Shown here: piece after piece, positions 16,945 to 28,500 of the stretch
Position numbering within the stretch: position 1 is the first letter of the stretch
Layout: every line of letters starts with the position of its first letter
Assembly (NCBI GenBank): GCA_963805795.1
Contig: CAWDVG010000003.1
Location: 1 to 64,000 of the forward strand
Reading direction: 5' to 3'
DNA length: 64,000 bases
Source: CAWARU01 sp963805795
GTDB taxonomy: Bacteria; Pseudomonadota; Gammaproteobacteria; UBA6186; Azoamicaceae
Position numbers and translations under genes: made by a program
Notes under the pieces: generated by a model
Database searches by the model: none
Told to the model about the DNA's origin: nothing
Seen by the model: only the letters and a program-made list of their open reading frames with translations

Positions 16945-17790
16945 TTATTGTCTATTTAATATGCGACGAGTGATGCCTGTTAATACCGTCCCAGGCCCGA
17001 TTTCTACAAAATCAGTTTCACCTTGTTGCAATAAATATTCCATCGTAGCTGTCCACTGCACAGGATTAGCAATTTGCTGGGTAAGATATGTTTGCGTTTC
17101 ATAAAGCTGATAAGGTTTGGCATTAATATTTGCAATGACAGGAATAGTTGCAGGATGAAAACTGAACTGTTTCAAAAAATCATTAAATTCTGCTTGAACA
17201 TCTCTCATATATGGGGAATGAAAAGCACCACTGACGTTTAAAGGAAAGAACAAAGTACCTTTCGTTTCAAATATAGTTTGAGAAGCCGTAATAGAATTTT
17301 TAAATCCAGCTATAACTACCTGAGTATAAGAGTTATAATTTGCAATTGTGAGACCCTCTATATCTGTTTGTTCTAATGTGGTTTGTACTTCATCGCTCCG
17401 TAATCCTATTACAGCGGCCATCCCTCCACCTGAAACATGGCTCATTAATTCACCACGTTTTTGGACGAGTTTTAGACCGGTTTCAAAATCAAAAACATCT
17501 GCAGCGAGTAGAGCATTATATTCACCAAGACTATGACCTGCCAAGAAACTAGGCTTTTTGCTGGTGTCTTGTATTTTTTTTAAGTAGGATAAAGCGTTTA
17601 CAACGTACAATACAGGTTGAGTAAATTGTGTGAGGTAGAGCTGTCCATTAGGATTTTCTCGACAAAGATTAGGAACAGAATAACCTAGTATTTCATTGGC
17701 CTTTTCAACATAAACTGGGAACTCATTAAATAAAGATTCGCCCATACCTTGAAATTGTGATCCTTGTCCCGGGAAAAAATAAGTTGTCAT
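16945..17790 (-). CDS. Discrete malonyl-type acyltransferase (candidate trans-AT)
   Basis: 281 residues, single FabD-fold domain. Start FFPGQGSQFQGMG, nucleophile Ser87 in AGHSLGEYNAL, and GAFHSPYM with His191, the malonyl-selective version of the specificity motif. End GPGTVLTGITRRI. Sequence style is that of the discrete ATs of trans-AT PKS systems (PksC type). It lies divergently at the left edge of a PKS locus in which no module keeps a working AT, so its likely job is to load malonyl units onto all the ACPs. A good Shine-Dalgarno (AAAGGAG) precedes the ATG. Alternative: the housekeeping FabD, but fabH/fabG/acpP neighbours are absent. Confidence 0.88.
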   Translation of the reverse strand: MTTYFFPGQGSQFQGMGESLFNEFPVYVEKANEILGYSVPNLCRENPNGQLYLTQFTQPVLYVVNALSYLKKIQDTSKKPSFLAGHSLGEYNALLAADVFDFETGLKLVQKRGELMSHVSGGGMAAVIGLRSDEVQTTLEQTDIEGLTIANYNSYTQVVIAGFKNSITASQTIFETKGTLFFPLNVSGAFHSPYMRDVQAEFNDFLKQFSFHPATIPVIANINAKPYQLYETQTYLTQQIANPVQWTATMEYLLQQGETDFVEIGPGTVLTGITRRILNRQ

Positions 17791-17902
17791 ATATGTCTCC
17801 TTTGATTAATATACAATCCCTTACACGCTGCGAATCGCAAGTCTCTATTTTAAAGTTAACTTTCGCAAAAATGCAAGGGTAAGAATCGCTTAGGGAGGTA
17901 TT

Positions 17903-18670
17903 ATGTGGTTGGGAATAGCCTTATACATATCCATGTTATTATTTTTTGTGTTTGAATATGTTTTTCCGTACAAGAAAAACTGGCTAACAAGTAAAAAACA
18001 ATTCATTCAATTTCCATTTTTCTTAATTTGCTCGTTTTTTTTAGTACATTTCATCCAGGAAACACTTTATAACATTAAAAGCCATGAAACATTGCTAACT
18101 AACTTGCCTTTTATACCGGCGTTGCTTCTTGCATTTATCATAGGCGAATTTTTTTATTATTGGTTCCATAGGCTAGAACATTCTTCTAAATTTTTTTGGA
18201 ATATTCATTCGGTTCACCACAATCAAAAATCTGTTAATTTTGTTAATTTTTGGTTTGCTCATCCCGTTGAAATGGCTTTAAATTTTTTAATAAGTAATGT
18301 CCCTTTAATTTTGCTTGGATTTAAAATGGAGGTATTAGGCGTATATTTGGTTATGGTGAGTTTTTTATATATGTTTTCACATTCTAATATTAATATTAAA
18401 TTGGGATATTTGAAATATATTATTGGTAATCCGGAGTTGCATCGTTTTCATCATAGTATCTCACCTCTGGAAGCAAAGAACTATTGTGGAAGACTACCCT
18501 TATGGGATATTGTGTTCGGGACTTTTCATTATAAACCTGGAGAATTCCCGGAGCAAGTAGGTATAATAGATGAGGAAAGTTACCCAAAGGATATACTTCC
18601 CCAGTTATATTTTCCCATTAGAGAATTCATCAAAGATACCAAAAGAAAATGGAAAGCACAAACTAACTGA
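17903..18670 (+). CDS. Membrane fatty acid hydroxylase / sterol desaturase family protein
   Basis: 255 residues with several hydrophobic segments in the first two thirds. The family's di-iron His clusters are all present: WFHRLEHSS, HSVHHN and HRFHHS, plus FAHPVE. Such enzymes hydroxylate or desaturate lipid-like chains at the membrane using O2. It starts after a strong GGGAGG (17893-17898) and lies between the discrete AT and the thioesterase, so it may tailor the polyketide, though it could equally act on membrane lipids. A 98-base gap with its own candidate promoter separates it from the thioesterase. Confidence 0.87.
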   Translation: MWLGIALYISMLLFFVFEYVFPYKKNWLTSKKQFIQFPFFLICSFFLVHFIQETLYNIKSHETLLTNLPFIPALLLAFIIGEFFYYWFHRLEHSSKFFWNIHSVHHNQKSVNFVNFWFAHPVEMALNFLISNVPLILLGFKMEVLGVYLVMVSFLYMFSHSNINIKLGYLKYIIGNPELHRFHHSISPLEAKNYCGRLPLWDIVFGTFHYKPGEFPEQVGIIDEESYPKDILPQLYFPIREFIKDTKRKWKAQTN

Positions 18671-18713
18671 TGAAGGATATTTAGAGTTTTGAATAAATAC
18701 TGATTGTGTGAAG

Positions 18714-18742
18714 TTGCAAAATAACTGCAAATTAGGTATAAC
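18714..18742 (+). promoter_or_regulatory. Candidate sigma-70 promoter for the PKS operon
   Basis: TTGCAA (18714-18719) and TATAAC (18737-18742) are separated by 17 bases, close to the sigma-70 optimum, and end 26 bases before the thioesterase ATG. All downstream PKS genes are colinear with gaps of at most 19 bases or overlaps, so this could drive a transcript of more than 45 kb. Unverified. Confidence 0.4.
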
Positions 18743-18768
18743 AGATTCTTTATACTTTAGAGAAATAT

Positions 18769-19548
18769 ATGCAAGTCCCGAATCAGACTGATTTTGTTCA
18801 AGATAAACTGCCAGCACCTTGTTTGATTACTCTTAGGGATGGGCCCGGCACTAAAAGAAACTTGATATTTTTTCATTTTGCAGGTGGTTCTGCATACTAT
18901 TTTCGAGGTTGGGCTACAAAAATAACTGAAGGCACTTCAGTGTATGCAATGCAGTTACCCGGTAGAGAATGTCGATCAGCTGAAGCTTTTGTGCTTTCAA
19001 TTCATGAAGTGGTTGACGAGCTTGTTGGTGCAATGACAAAACTCTTGCAAAAACCCTGCATATTCTTTGGTCATAGCATGGGGTCTTTAATTGCGTTCGA
19101 ATTGAGCAAAAAACTCAAAAAAGATTTTAATATCGAGCCGAACTATTTGATATTGTCCGGAAAAAACTCTCCACAGCTTCCAATTAACGAAAAAACATAT
19201 CATCTTTCAGATGAAGATTTTATTCGGAAATTAGCTCAATACGAAGGTACTCCCAAAATAGTGCTTAACGATCCTGAACTCATGAAACATTTTTTGCCAC
19301 GATTAAGAGCTGACTCTCATATATTAGATACTTACGTATATAACAATGAGTATCTTTTGTCTTGTCCCTTTTGGGTAATTGCCGGTGAGCAAGATGTGCT
19401 TACAAACAAGGAAGGATTGCTAGCCTGGCAGAATCTAACGTCAGGTAGGTTTATCATGGATATGTATTCAGGTGGCCATTTTTTTATCACTGAGAATCAA
19501 ACTGAAATTGTGGATCGAATCAATGTTATTCTTGAAAATGGAATTTAG
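18769..19548 (+). CDS. Type II (editing) thioesterase
   Basis: 259 residues, alpha/beta hydrolase. Oxyanion-side FFHFAGGSAYYFRGW, nucleophile Ser in FGHSMGSLIAFE, acid in AGEQDVLT and His in SGGHFFI form the expected triad of PKS/NRPS-associated type II thioesterases. QLPGRECR is also typical. It removes stalled or wrong acyl groups from carrier proteins, and is usual in PKS loci. It starts the six-gene PKS run; the PKS1 start follows 8 bases after its stop. Confidence 0.92.
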   Translation: MQVPNQTDFVQDKLPAPCLITLRDGPGTKRNLIFFHFAGGSAYYFRGWATKITEGTSVYAMQLPGRECRSAEAFVLSIHEVVDELVGAMTKLLQKPCIFFGHSMGSLIAFELSKKLKKDFNIEPNYLILSGKNSPQLPINEKTYHLSDEDFIRKLAQYEGTPKIVLNDPELMKHFLPRLRADSHILDTYVYNNEYLLSCPFWVIAGEQDVLTNKEGLLAWQNLTSGRFIMDMYSGGHFFITENQTEIVDRINVILENGI

Positions 19549-19556
19549 TAAATATC

Positions 19557-22500
19557 ATGTTAGAGTTAATAAATAGATTTGCACATGGGTATGTGTTGTT
19601 ACCGGTTCTGAAAGCACTCCAGACGCGCGGTTTTTTTGACTATATTAAACAACGGCCATATATTAGTATTGCTACTCTAACAAAAGATTTGGGAGCCAAT
19701 GAGGGACATATCAGAGTGGCTCTCCGGATGCTGGAGTCTTTTGATTGGATAATAATAAATGATAAAGATCAGATTTCACTAATATCACTCCCCCAAGATG
19801 AAAGATTCTCAGCCGATGCTGATATTATGGAACTTTATCAACCTGCAATTTTTGATAAAATATTTCAATCAACATCGCTATCTTTATTGTTGAAATGGGT
19901 TAATCGATCGAAGGAAAATAAGAAAAGGTATAGAAAAGAACTACAGGATTTGTTAGATGGTCCTTTTGTTGTTACGCTTTTAATGAGTTTAAAACAAAAG
20001 AATATTAATAATTTTCTTTCCTTAGAAATTGTTTTGAAGTCACTTGATCAAAATCTTTGTGAATTGTTGATGGAATTTTTTGAGCATAAAGATTGGTTTT
20101 TTCAAAAAAAAATAACAGATTGGGGTCAATTTTTGATAGAGAGAAGTCTTAATCTAGGAGTAGCTGCTTCTTATCGCCCTATGTTGCTAGGTATAGAAGA
20201 AATCTTATTTGGTGATCCTAAGAAAATTTTTACAAAAAGTCAAAATGGGCATGAAGATCATATAGAACGATTATTAAATGTTGTTGGAAGTGGTTTTCAA
20301 CATGAAAAATTCTTTTCAAATATGGATGAAATTATTGTCAGCATATTTGATACTACAGAGTTTTTATTACAGCCTAAATATATTGTGGATATGGGTTGTG
20401 GGGATGGAACATTATTAAAAAGAATTTATCAGATTATTGTCAACCAAACTCAGAGGGGAAAATTATTAAAAGATTACCCACTTATTATGATAGGAGTTGA
20501 CTACAATATAAAATCATTGGAGGCTACCCAAAAAAATCTAGTTGATATTCCAAATATTTTGCTGCAAGGAGATATTACTAACCCTGAAGGTTTAATGGAA
20601 GGCCTGCAGAGCAAAGGTATACCTGATCCAGAAAATTGCCTCCATATTCGATCCTTTTTAGATCATGAATTAGCTTATCGAAAACCTTATGATAATAACG
20701 CAGTAGAGTTAAGGAAAAAATATCGACATAAGGGTGTTTACGTATCAGATTCAGGAGATAATATCCCTGCAGAAAACATGGTGCAATGCTACGTTGAATA
20801 TTTTAAGAGGTGGGCTGCGGTAACAAAAAAGCATGGTATTATTATTTTGGAAGTCCATAGTCTCCTACCACAGGTAATTAGAGATTATTTTGATCAAAGC
20901 GAAAGCTTCCATTTTGATGCTCTGCAATCATTTTCAAAACAGAATTTATTAGAAGCTCAGGATTTTATCAGCCTAGCTGCTGAAGCGGGTCTTTTTATTC
21001 AAGAAAAATATTTGAAAAGGTTTCCTTCCACTTTGCCATTTACTCGCATTACATTAAATTGGTTTGAAAGTCCTGGGTATCATATCAGACATGCTGAGCT
21101 ACAAGATATCACCCAATTAATGAGATTAGAGGAAGCCTGTTGGGAGGAATCTTTGCGGGTGAGTAAAAAAGATATTGAGAAAAGGATATTACAATATCCT
21201 ACTGGAAATTTTGTATTGCTTCTTAATGAAATAGTTGTTGGAGTCGTTTATTCACAAAAAATAAAAAATTCCGATCAATTATTGCAAAGTTCATTTTCAA
21301 AAATTCTTAATTTGCACTCAAATGATCATTCTGTTTTACAATTAATAGCAATAAATGTATTGCCTAATAAGCAGCATCTAGGATTTGGTAAAGTTTTGCT
21401 GTCGTTTGTTTTGTTAATGGCTCGATTGCGCACAGATATTAGTTTGGTAGTTGGTGTAACTCGATGTAAAAATTATATCCAAAAAGAAAACAATTTGTCC
21501 TATGAAGCATATGTGATGCAAAAAAATCAAAACGGCCAAGCAATTGATCCCATTTTACTTTTTCATACTGAGCATGGAGCAGAAATTAAAACAGTTATTC
21601 CAGAGTATCGTCCCGAAGATGTTGATAACTTAGGTCATGGAGTTCTAATTGAGTATCATTTAGATAATCATGCTTCCATGAAAGAGAATTTAGCTGGCAA
21701 GCTCGCGAGCTGTAACGCCATGACTTTACAGAAAATAATAGATGAGGTAGACGAACTCATTAAACGACAGCTTAGATTTAAAAAGAGCAGTGACTATTTT
21801 AATGATATTGCATTTAGAGATTTAGGTTTGGATTCCTTAGATCTCACTGAATTAAGAAATCTTATCAATAAGAGATTTTGTCTTTCGTTAGAAGCTGCTA
21901 TTTTTTTTAGATATCACAATCCCCTAGTATTATCAAAACATATTCAAACATTATTAAATGAAACAATAAAAGAAAAGGATATTGCTGTTAGTGAAGTGGA
22001 AAAACAAATACGAACAACAGAAAAAAAGGAATCTATTGCAATTATTGGTATTGGCTGTCGTTTTCCAGGTAACATTAACACGATGGACGAACTGTGGCAA
22101 TTGCTAATTGGAGAGAAAGATGTCGTTCATGCAACTTCGCAAAAAAGATGGGACCCCAATATCACGGATGCTGTAAAGGGGGCCTCATTTGCTGGCTTTA
22201 TGGATGAAATCGAAAAGTTTGATGCTGATTTTTTTGGGATATCACCTCGCGAAACTCAATTTATAGATCCTCAACAGCGCATATTGTTAGAAACAACTTG
22301 GCATGCCTTCGAAAATGCTGGAATTAATCCACATAATTTACGTGGAAGTCATACTGGGGTATTCATAGGAATGTTTAGCCATGATTATGAAATTTTACAA
22401 ATAAAAGCTAATCAATTGGAAGATTACCAAGCTTATTTCGCTACTGGAGGATCAAATGCTCTTGGCTCAGGAAGGCTCTCTTATTTTTTTGATTTTCGGG

Positions 22501-25500
22501 GTCCAACGTTAACTGTTGATACAGCCTGTTCTTCATCTTTATTATCAGTTCATTTGGCTTGTAAGAGTTTACAACATAATGAATGTGAATTAGCCATAGC
22601 TGGCGGTGTTAGTCTCATTTTAAGCCCAGAACTTAGTTTAGCCTTTGGTAAAAGTGGAATGTTAGCCAGTGATGGAAAGTGTAAAACATTTGACAAAAAT
22701 GCCGATGGTTATGTTCGTTCAGAAGGCTCTGCCGTCGTTCTCTTAAAACGATTAGATAAGGCAATGGCCGAAGGGGATAATATCTTAGCAATTATCAAAA
22801 GTAGCGTTGTTAATCAAGATGGAGCAAGTAATGGTTTAACTGCGCCTAATGTAAAAGCTCAAGAAGATTTAATGAGGGAATCGCTTAGGCAAGCAAAAAT
22901 ATCTGCTAATGATATTAACTATATAGAGACCCATGGAACGGGGACGGCATTAGGTGATCCAATAGAAGTAGAAGCATTAGCTAACGCGCTTGCTTCTCGA
23001 GATAAAAATCTTCCACCTATTTGGGTCGGATCTATCAAAACCAATTTAGGGCATACTGAAGCAACTTCGGGCTTGGCGGGTCTCATTAAAGTTATTCTGA
23101 TGATGAGAAAAAAAAGCATTCCTAAACATTTAAATATAAAGGAAATCAATCCTTTAGTATTAAAAGAACTGATAAAAATACCGGCAGTCATCCCGTTGAA
23201 GGAAGAAAAAATAGATACCAAGAATAATAGGCTATTAGCAACCGTTAGTTCTTTTGGTTTTAGTGGAACAAATGTGCAGCTTGTTGTAGAAAATATTTCT
23301 GACCATACAAACAGCTTTGGTATTAGTGAAGGGTCAAGTTATATATTGTGTCTATCGGCTCAAAATTTTCAATCCTTGCAAGCGTTAGCGATACAATATG
23401 AAAAATATTTTATTGAAGAGCCGGAAGATGATCTTTTATCTATTTGTTGTACAGCGAGTGAAGGTAGGGCACATTTTAAAGAAAGATTGGCTATTGTATT
23501 CAGAAATAAGAATGAACTTCTTGAAGCACTAAAAAGTTATATATATGGTCAACCCAATAATAATGTTAGAATTGGAACACAGCAAAAAAACTTCCATCAA
23601 GAAAATTTTATTGACCTGAATAGTGACTTGTTTAGATTGGCGGAATTTTATGTAGAGGGGGGTAAAATAAACTGGAAAAAATTAATTAAAAATATAAATA
23701 TTAAGCGTTGTATGTTGCCTGGTTACGTTTTCCAACGACTAGCCCATTGGTTTCCAAAAGATCAGAATCTAGCAGATATGAAACATGAGAAGGTCAAAGA
23801 ATTTTTCTATCAAATTAAATGGCATAAAGTTAATGATGCTGACAAGTTAATCTCGAGCATTTTGGCTACAGTTATATTTATTCCTTTCTCATTATATGAT
23901 CGTGTTTCCAATATAAAGCTTGAGAATGTTATTTTCATTTTTCCGGAAAAGGACAAAATAATAAAAGAAACTTTTGTCAAAAAAAATAATGACCCAAATT
24001 GTTACTGGGTTAAGCTCGATGATGAGATAGGTGTCTACCAGTTGAAAGAAATTTTTAACTCACTTCATATTAAAGTAGAAAGGGTCATTTATTTATGGCC
24101 GATAGGAGACATTGGAATACAGGAAAATTCCTATTATTGTATAGCGAATTTAATAAAATATCATAGTAGTTGTTTACTAACGATTGTAAAAATTTTGTCT
24201 ACACATCCTCAAGGATATTTATCTAAACTATGTATTTTTACAAAGGCTGGAATTATCTTTGATGGTCAGCAACAAGTTGGAGAAATATCGCTTAGCCAGT
24301 CTGCTTTATATGGGTTAGCGAATGTTATTCGAACGGAATATCCTACCACTCATTGTCGTTATATTGATTTAGACAATCAAGCCTTAGAAGATATCAATAG
24401 CATCATCTTGAAAGAACAAAATTGTGATAGTAAAAATACAGCTTGGTCTGCCTATTATCTTGGTGATTATTATCAGGCAAAGCTTGAACAATGCGACAAG
24501 CTAAATCTTAGATTTTTTGCCGCCTGTAAAGCAGCAAGTTATCTTATTACCGGTGGCCTAGGTGCTTTAGGTTTGGAGGCAGCAGCTACGTTAATTGAAC
24601 TAGGGGCTGAACACATTATACTGTTGTCTCGTCGGGGTATAGCGAGTCCCGCGAATCAAGCTAAATTAACTGGTTTGATGAAAAGTGCCCAAATCTATAT
24701 TGTCTCTGCAGATGTTAGTGAGTTGCAAGATCTGAGGCAAGCACTATGTAACATTTCTGAGAACATCCCGTCTATTGTTGGTGTTATTCATGCCGCGGGT
24801 GTTTTAGAAGATGTCTTAATTCCCCATCAAACTTGGCAGAATATTGAAAAGGTATTGCGCGTGAAAGCTGAAGGTGCATGGAATTTGCATCAAATCACAT
24901 ATCATCTGAAGTTAGATTTTTTTATTTTATATTCGTCTATTTCTTCTATTCTCGGCATTGAGGGACAGGCTAATTACGCAATGAGTAATGCCTTCTTAGA
25001 TGCATTTGCTAAATATCGTACGATGCAGGGTTTGCCTACGTTAACGATTAATTGGGGGCCATGGGACATAGGTATGGCTAGGGATGAAGCAACATTAAAA
25101 TATTTGAATAAAAAACATAACCTGCTACCACTTGCAGACTCTGAAGCGAAGCTAGCACTAGAACATATTCTAACGGAATCAATGCCAAATGTTATTGTGG
25201 CTAACATTTCAAAAAATAAGGAAGAAAAAATCGAAAAAACGATCCACTTCACACGTGAAAAGGTCAATATTTTTGAAGGGATGGCAAAAGAAGGGCGCGA
25301 AAATTATATTGTCAATCAAATTGTCAATATAACACAAAAGGTTTTGAAAATTGAACATTCGAAGCCGGTCCCATTGAAGGAACCATTACAAAACTTGGGC
25401 TTAGATTCACTCACTGCAATGGAGATAGTAAAATTATTAAATGAAGTATTCTCAATGAATTTTTCGGCTGCTATTCTATATGATTATCCTAGCATTGCAG

Positions 25501-28500
25501 AGCTTGCTCAGTATACGCTTAGGTTATTACAAGAAGAAGTTGTGAGCCCCTATCCGATAGATAATCATTCGATCATTGAGCGGGACGAATCAATTGCTAT
25601 TGTAGGCTATGGGTGTCGATTTCCGGGTTTATGTTCTAATCCGGAAGAATTCTGGCGATTATTAGAGGAAGGAATCGATGGTATCCAGGAGCTTAAAGAT
25701 AAACGTTGGGACATGGAAGCATTATATGATCCAAACCCTGATGCCCCAGGTAAGCTGTATTCACGTTTTGCAGGGTTGTTAGACGACATTGGAAGATTTG
25801 ATTGTGAATTTTTTTCCATTTCTCCACATGAAGCCCAGTGCATGGATCCACAGCAACGAATATTATTAGAAGTGGCTTGGGAAACTATTGAATCCGCAGG
25901 TTATGCCCCTGATACCTTGTATGGTAAAAATGCTGCAGTTTTCATCGGAATCATGAATAGTGAATATGGACATCAGCAATTAACAGGTAATACTGAGCAC
26001 ATTACTGCTCATATGAGTACAGGTAGCGCCCTGAGTGTTGCTTCTGGACGTTTATCCTATTTCTTTGGATGGAATGGACCTTCCTTATCGATAGATACTG
26101 CATGTTCATCATCTCTGGTTGCCGTACATTATGCTTGCCAAAGTTTACGTAATAATGAATGCGAATTTGCGTTAGCCGGTGGTATAAATTTATTACTTTC
26201 ACCAGAATTAAGTATCTCTCTATCTAGAGCGAGAATGTTATCTGCCGATGGTCGCTGCAAGACTTTTGATCAATCTGCAAATGGATATGTTCGATCTGAA
26301 GGTTGTGGATTAATTTTGTTAAAACGGCTTTCAGATGCAATTAAGGTCGAAGATACAATATTGGGAGTCATTAAAGGTTCAGCAGTGAATCAAGATGGTC
26401 GTAGCCAAGGCCTCACTGCGCCGAATGGTATAGCTCAAAAGGAAGTGATTCGAAAAGCGTTGCAGAATGCTAGCATAAATCCAGGACAGGTTAGTTATGT
26501 CGAAGCACATGGGACTGGCACGGCATTAGGAGATCCTATTGAAGTGCATGCTATTTGTTCAAGTTATAGGAAAGATAGAGATCAGAAAAAATTAACTATC
26601 GGTTCGGTTAAATCTAATATTGGCCATTGTGAAACTGCTGCAGGAATTGCAGGCTTAATAAAGATACTGTTGATGTTCGAGCATAAAAAAATTCCTGGCA
26701 CTGCACATTTGGACAAACTAAATACTCTGTTCAAAATAAATGACGCAGAATTTGATATGAAACTTAATTTTCCAAAACAGTTAACGAACTGGGAACCTCA
26801 CCAAGGAATGCGAATAGCTGGATTGAGTTCTTTCGGTTTTAGTGGAACTAATGCTCATATGATTCTTGCCGAACATTTGACTACCGATATATCAAAGGAT
26901 TTACAAAATCCAAGTTATGGAATAATGACCTTGTCGGCAAACAATATCCCAACACTAAAAGCCTACCTCGAAAAATGTATAGTGTATTTGAATCATGAAC
27001 ATGAACATTCTTTTATTGATATTTGTTATACTTCCAGTTGTGCCAGGAGTCATTTTCCATATCGAATAGCCTTTTTGTGTTCGAATAAACAAGAACTAAG
27101 ACAGAAAATGCAAGAAGCATTACAAGAAGAAAGTTTTTCTGCTTTGGAAGTTTTACCCCCTGGATTGTGTTTTATATTTAATGAATATGATGAAAATTCT
27201 ATTAAGTGGGGTTACGATATTTATCAGACATTGCCCTTATTCCGACGAGAAATCGATAGCGTACTGAATCTTTTGGATAGAGTTTTTTTACATGTTGTAG
27301 GGGTAGATTTTTGTAGGGACAGGGAATTCTTTTTCTCTAGCAAAACACATGTAGACCTATCTAAATTTATTATAGAATATTGCCTTGCAAAAATGTGGAT
27401 TGCTTTGAACGTTAAACCAATTGCTTTACTGTCAGTTCATGCCAGCTTAATATCAGTCGCATGTTTTTCCGGGGTTATAACTTTACATGATGCCGTGCTT
27501 ATGATAATAGAGCTAGATAAATTGAAATCCTTTAAAAGCTCTATAAAAGAATATCAAAGTATTGTATTAAAGTTACACTTTAAAGAGCCGGAAATCTCTA
27601 TTTTTAACGGTCTAACAGGAATTTGTTTGGATGATAAGATAGGCTTGGCTGAATTTTGGATACAACACTTGCAAGAGGAAAAAATACATTCAGCAAAAAA
27701 TATCGTTAATCTGAAGGGCGAAGTTGTAAATTCATATCTTGAGATGGGATTGCATCAGAGCAGAACATTTGATACTATCTCATCAATTGACATGCTCTCA
27801 TCAAATTATTCAATACTCAAAACGCTTAAAACCTTATATTGTTATGGCCACCAAATAAATTGGCATGGTTATTTCCAAGAGCAAGATGTGCAGAAAGTCA
27901 AATTTCCTACCCGTCCATTTCGAGGAGGTCATTACTGGTTAAAACCATCGCAGAAAAAGTATGGACATTTTTCTAATGGTGAGTCTTGGCGTTCTGTATT
28001 AGGTCATAAAACGACTTTAGCGTCGAGCAATACCATCATCTACGAGCAAAGCTTGGACAATTTACAGCCTTTTAACATAAAAGATCATCAGTTATATAAT
28101 GAAATTGTTATCCCTGGTGCAGCTTACCTTGCTTTAACCATTTTAATGCTAAAAAATGAGTTTGGTGATTTGAATTTTATTCTTAGGGATATCATTTTTT
28201 CAAAACCCTTGATTATTAATAAAAACAAAAAGCAAGTTCTTCAAAACATAATATTGAATGACAACAATCAAGGTACCATTATCCAAAGTCATAGTAGAAC
28301 GGTAACTGAGAAAGATGAGGGGGTAGTTTGGGAGCAACATTTCCAAAGTAGATTAGATGTAGACCAAGACCATCCTCATATAATGAGAATGGAGGAACTA
28401 TCACACATTCAGTCGAAAATGGAAGGCTATTTTACTGGCGAAGAGTATTATCAGAAAATTGGGCATTGTGGTTATCATTTATCTAATAGTTTTTGTTGTA

